From: Oscillospiraceae bacterium
Lineage (GTDB): Bacteria > Bacillota > Clostridia > Saccharofermentanales > Saccharofermentanaceae
Assembly (NCBI GenBank): GCA_902795955.1
Contig: CADBNJ010000014.1
Location: 1 to 8,655 of the forward strand
Direction of reading: 5' to 3'
Length of the DNA stretch: 8,655 nt
Part shown: piece after piece, positions 5,583 through 8,655 of the stretch
Layout: every line of letters begins with the position of its first letter
Numbering within the stretch: position 1 is the stretch's first letter
Translations under genes and position numbers: made by a program
The notes under the pieces: model-generated
Databases searched by the model: none
Told to the model about the DNA's origin: nothing
What the model saw: only the letters and a program-made list of their open reading frames with translations

Positions 5583-8339
5583 CTAGTATTCACCCAATAA
5601 CTCCCAGTTATTGCGGTCGAATATCGAATCGTGAACAGAGTACCAGTTGGCGGAAGGATAATGCGTTCCCGTATTGCCCTCAGGTCTCCACTTGCGCGAT
5701 GCAAAGATATGCACCGGGCCGTTCTTCTTGATCTCATCAGTGACCGGATTGCCCGTGAACGGATTCACAGGGTTATCTATCAGCCCGCGTGTTGCAATGA
5801 CAGGCGTATCGGCATTAGTCATGAACTCGTCTGACGTCTCAAATCCCGTGCTGTCAAAATCCTTCACCATCAATATGCAGTTCAGATCCTCCAGCGTGAG
5901 ATCCTCATAGAACCGCAGCTGCTTTCCGAAATAATTCTTGGACCTCGCGTGATCCGACACGATTATTATTCTTGTATTATCCCAGCATCCGTTATCGCGC
6001 AGGTAATCAAACCATTGACCAAGCTCTATATATGTTGCCATGTTCACGTGATACGATGCCATCTGCGGGTACTGGGCAAGGCTCAGAGACAATCCGAGGT
6101 TTGTTGCAACACGGTAGGAGTACTTTTTGTCATATTGAGTGTTATCTATATTATTCGAAGGAATATAATCCGGTTCTGACAGGAGCGTCGGCTGATGTGC
6201 CGCCTCATTATCGAACATGAAGAAATGATCACTGTCATCATCAAGCACCGTGGTGAATGAAGGGAGCTGTTCGAGCACGTATCTGTTATCGAGATACCTG
6301 GCATCAGCGCCGGATGCTTCAGAACTGCTCTTCCACGTCTGCGGGATCCTTATGGCATCCTTATACTCATCATCGTAGACAACTCCGAGAGAGTGATAAT
6401 TGCCTTCACTGTACACGGATTCCTGCAGCACTGAAGGTACCGTCTTGAATATGCTGTACAGGAAGAAATTCCTGTTGCGGGCATTATCGGTATAATAGTA
6501 CAGCGCCTGCTTGGCCGGATTCATCAGATTGTCGGTTGAGAACACTTCCACGTTCTCATATTTACACAGATCGCTGATCCTGTCATTTCCGTATATCAGC
6601 GGAGGATCCATTATCTGCGCCTCATAACCCTCGCTGCTGAACATCTGGGGCATCACCATTATCGATTCCATAAACTTGTCCGACAGCAGCATATCCTCTC
6701 TCTTGTTCATCTCTTCGGGAGTATACTCATACCCGCCGAACAGCCCGGGCGCGCCCATCAGCGTGAAGCAGCCGAAGGAAGTCGTGTTGGGATAATAAGT
6801 GAATCCGTCCAGAGCTTTCTTGAGCTTCGGTTTCTCCCTGACGATGCTCGGAACAAAGAACCCTGCTGCTCTGTCGATCATGATGACGACGACATTGCGC
6901 CCGTTCCTGCTCAGTCTTATCTCAGGCTCCTTGAAATTGATAATACTCGAATCGTATACCTTAAATTCCTTGCTTATCTTAATGCAGTTGCTTATTCCCA
7001 TGACCGCGAAAGTGGCTATTCCGATAAGGAGCACATACGGCACTAATCTGGGAATGAACCTTATCAGGAGGATGCAGACGGAGACTGCCGCAGCAACGAT
7101 TATGCAATTGATCAGTTTCTCATACTTCGCGAACTTCAGTCCCTCTTCTATCACGAGTTCCGATGATATTATCCCAAGCTTTGTTCCGAAGAAGAGATAG
7201 TCGGCGGTCGATATAACTGCAACGGCAAAAAGGACTGCCGAGAATATCTTCTTCCATCTGCCGTCAGACAGAAGATAGAAGACACTTACCCACACGATGA
7301 AGAAGCCGGCGGATATGCAGAGTGTGTACCATACGTATTTCGACGGGGATTCGTGTGCCGCCGTATTGATAAAGGCTGTAGTATCGGCGGATATTACCTG
7401 TGAAGGTATAAGGAATCCGGTCAGTAAAGTCAGATAGAGAACACTGAACAGATATGTGATCTTGGATGTTTTCGTTATCTGCGGATTTCCGGAAGCCCCT
7501 CTCCCCTTCAGAATAAAATGCATTACAAGAGGAACAATAAGCATCACTGCCATTATCATCAGGAATACAAACTGCCTTCCGGTGACGCTGCCTCTCTTCA
7601 TTATCAAAACGATCATCCCGGCCAGTCCGGAAACGGCACAAATGCATTTGAATACAAATCCCGGGTTCTTAAGCTTATAGAAAATATTCTTGGCAAGCGA
7701 GAACACATTATTGAATGTCCAGTAGAACACAAGTCCGGCAGGCGAATTATAAAGCAGCACAAGGAAGATGGCTGCGGACAGATATAATACGATCTTATCC
7801 TTGAACGGCTGGCCGTGCGTGTATATCTCTGACGAGATGATATTGATCACCGTCATGAGCACAGGAAGAAGATTGATCGTCATATCTCCTATCCTGATCA
7901 GTCCGTCCGGCGCCAGAAGATCCTTTATAGGGCCCATGCTGACACCCTGAAGGAGCGGCAGATGCGACAGGAACTGGTATGCGGCGATAAAGAACGGAAT
8001 CTGAAGCAGCAATGATATCAGACTCTTCAGTGATGACAGCGGGCTGTAATGCTCCTGTTTATAGAATGTCTGCATGATCATTACGCGCTCATCGCCCTTG
8101 AAATACTTCTTGATGTGTTCCGACATCGGGCGCAGTTCCTTCTCCCTCGCACGGGCATTCATCTGAATGACGTCTGCCCTTCTGTACAGCGGAAGTACAA
8201 GGAAATTGATGGCGAGGCTCATTATGATGAGATTGACGGAAGGCGCCGGAATGATGCGGTGGGATAACGCAAAGATAACCTCGAACAGCATTTCGAGGGG
8301 CTTTATAAGAATTGTAAACAGTACATCAAAAAAAGACAA
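5583..8339 (-). CDS. Fusion of YidC/Oxa1-type insertase domain with an extracellular sulfatase/LTA-synthase-like domain
   Basis: This is a 918-residue polytopic membrane protein made of two recognisable families. Residues 1-226 are YidC/Oxa1-like: an amphipathic segment (8-28), a first membrane helix (34-52) ending VLPLYRR, a basic cytosolic hairpin (53-98), the signature YSPLSSLKSLISLLLQIPFF (98-117) and SPAGLVFYWTFNNVFSL (199-215). Residue 45 is Asn where typical YidC has the groove Arg. About seven further membrane segments follow (near 229-248, 256-278, 294-314, 335-357, 364-385, 409-428, 431-452). Residues 480-900 resemble the alkaline-phosphatase/sulfatase superfamily: metal ligand Asp489 in VVVIMIDR, likely nucleophile Thr526 in TLMGAPGLFGG (where sulfatases have C-x-P-x-R), His715 in AAHQP and Asp796-His797 in IIIVSDHA. 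A Thr nucleophile fits LtaS or phosphoethanolamine transferases. The start is TTG at 8339, seven bases after GGAGG. Segment counting puts the catalytic part outside the cell. A role in building or modifying surface polymers is inference; insertase activity is uncertain. Confidence 0.9.
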   Translation of the reverse strand: MSFFDVLFTILIKPLEMLFEVIFALSHRIIPAPSVNLIIMSLAINFLVLPLYRRADVIQMNARAREKELRPMSEHIKKYFKGDERVMIMQTFYKQEHYSPLSSLKSLISLLLQIPFFIAAYQFLSHLPLLQGVSMGPIKDLLAPDGLIRIGDMTINLLPVLMTVINIISSEIYTHGQPFKDKIVLYLSAAIFLVLLYNSPAGLVFYWTFNNVFSLAKNIFYKLKNPGFVFKCICAVSGLAGMIVLIMKRGSVTGRQFVFLMIMAVMLIVPLVMHFILKGRGASGNPQITKTSKITYLFSVLYLTLLTGFLIPSQVISADTTAFINTAAHESPSKYVWYTLCISAGFFIVWVSVFYLLSDGRWKKIFSAVLFAVAVISTADYLFFGTKLGIISSELVIEEGLKFAKYEKLINCIIVAAAVSVCILLIRFIPRLVPYVLLIGIATFAVMGISNCIKISKEFKVYDSSIINFKEPEIRLSRNGRNVVVIMIDRAAGFFVPSIVREKPKLKKALDGFTYYPNTTSFGCFTLMGAPGLFGGYEYTPEEMNKREDMLLSDKFMESIMVMPQMFSSEGYEAQIMDPPLIYGNDRISDLCKYENVEVFSTDNLMNPAKQALYYYTDNARNRNFFLYSIFKTVPSVLQESVYSEGNYHSLGVVYDDEYKDAIRIPQTWKSSSEASGADARYLDNRYVLEQLPSFTTVLDDDSDHFFMFDNEAAHQPTLLSEPDYIPSNNIDNTQYDKKYSYRVATNLGLSLSLAQYPQMASYHVNMATYIELGQWFDYLRDNGCWDNTRIIIVSDHARSKNYFGKQLRFYEDLTLEDLNCILMVKDFDSTGFETSDEFMTNADTPVIATRGLIDNPVNPFTGNPVTDEIKKNGPVHIFASRKWRPEGNTGTHYPSANWYSVHDSIFDRNNWELLGEY

Positions 8340-8346
8340 ACCGCAA

Positions 8347-8351
8347 CCTCC
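8347..8351 (-). promoter_or_regulatory. Ribosome binding site that supports a TTG start for the fusion gene
   Basis: GGAGG on the minus strand lies seven bases before TTG at 8339. No in-frame ATG is available near this site, and the YidC-like sequence begins at once after TTG, so the rare start codon is accepted. It sits in the 29-nt gap after the CPBP protease stop codon. Confidence 0.7.
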
Positions 8352-8368
8352 GATTAATGGCTATTCCG

Positions 8369-8655
8369 TCACGAAGCTGTGCTGACAGCCTGGCCGGAAG
8401 AAAACTTTTTGTTGCCGGGAACAAAAAACAATATTACGCATCCCAGCACCAGAACGGCAGTAACGCCGAGTCCGCCTTCAAGTCCGAAAGCACCACCGTT
8501 GAACAATTCCTTCCCGGACGTGAATGTTGTGGCAAAAATGCTCGGCATCGGCATATTTCCGCTGACGGATATTCCATAGAAATTACCCTGAACGCAATTC
8601 CAGATACTGTGAATTGCGGAGCAGAACCAGATATTGCCCGTCTTGACGAACAGGA
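8369..8655 (-). CDS. CPBP family intramembrane metalloprotease, C-terminal part (truncated by the window edge)
   Basis: Only the last 94 codons are in the window, and the reading frame is open to the right edge. The visible sequence has the late CPBP (CAAX protease and bacteriocin-processing) motif IHSIWNCVQGNFYG, in which His15 and Asn19 of the visible part match the family H-x-x-x-N. A Gly-rich FGLEGGLG turn, a final membrane helix (about 63-79) and a short basic tail follow. Members are polytopic membrane proteases used in prenyl-protein processing, bacteriocin maturation or immunity and other membrane proteolysis. An internal ATG at 8554 is not the true start, because the motif lies upstream of it. 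The stop is TGA at 8371-8369, 29 nt before the fusion gene, so the two are probably co-transcribed. The catalytic Glu-Glu motif would lie outside the window, so activity cannot be judged. Confidence 0.82.
   Translation of the reverse strand, partial: LFVKTGNIWFCSAIHSIWNCVQGNFYGISVSGNMPMPSIFATTFTSGKELFNGGAFGLEGGLGVTAVLVLGCVILFFVPGNKKFSSGQAVSTAS

Noticed and set aside
8369..8554. 61-residue small membrane protein starting at 8554
   Set aside because: The frame is open upstream to the window edge and carries the CPBP H-x-x-x-N motif there, so this is the tail of a larger gene.

Overview
This 8.66-kb window looks like chromosome from a Gram-positive anaerobe of the class Clostridia (Bacillota), probably a gut or rumen lineage. 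The evidence is strong purine-rich Shine-Dalgarno sites before almost every gene, lipoprotein signal peptides in place of outer-membrane features, a Thr/Ser/Glu-rich spacer on a secreted glucanase, a CPBP membrane protease, and an LTA-synthase-like sulfatase domain. Base composition is near balanced by eye. The taxonomic call is inference; no marker gene was compared.

Layout, left to right. Positions 1-116 carry no convincing gene but hold a large imperfect inverted repeat. Positions 117-1325 (minus) encode a lipoprotein with two copies of a similar domain. A 75-bp divergent spacer with an extended -10 promoter leads to prfC (1401-3017, plus), encoding peptide chain release factor 3. The convergent gap 3018-3318 is full of symmetry: a 117-nt imperfect palindrome starting on the prfC stop codon, a 14-bp perfect palindrome and a 9-bp-stem hairpin. 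Parts of it resemble the left-edge element.

The right two thirds is one minus-strand gene string, transcribed right to left. It runs from a truncated CPBP intramembrane protease (8655-8369), through a 918-residue fusion of a YidC/Oxa1 insertase with a sulfatase/LTA-synthase-type domain (8339-5583) and tripeptidase pepT (5566-4352), to a lipid-anchored GH16 laminarinase-type glucanase (4299-3319). Gaps are 29, 16 and 52 nt. The first two look like operon spacing. The glucanase may also have its own extended -10 promoter inside the 3' end of pepT.

The standout item is the YidC-sulfatase fusion. Its N-terminal 226 residues keep the YidC fold signature but seem to lack the conserved groove arginine. 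About seven more membrane segments follow, then an extracellular domain with the metal ligands and a likely threonine nucleophile of the LtaS type. Segment counting places the catalytic domain outside the cell. It may be a polytopic envelope enzyme that has recruited an insertase fold, possibly modifying or building a surface glycopolymer. That function is inference.
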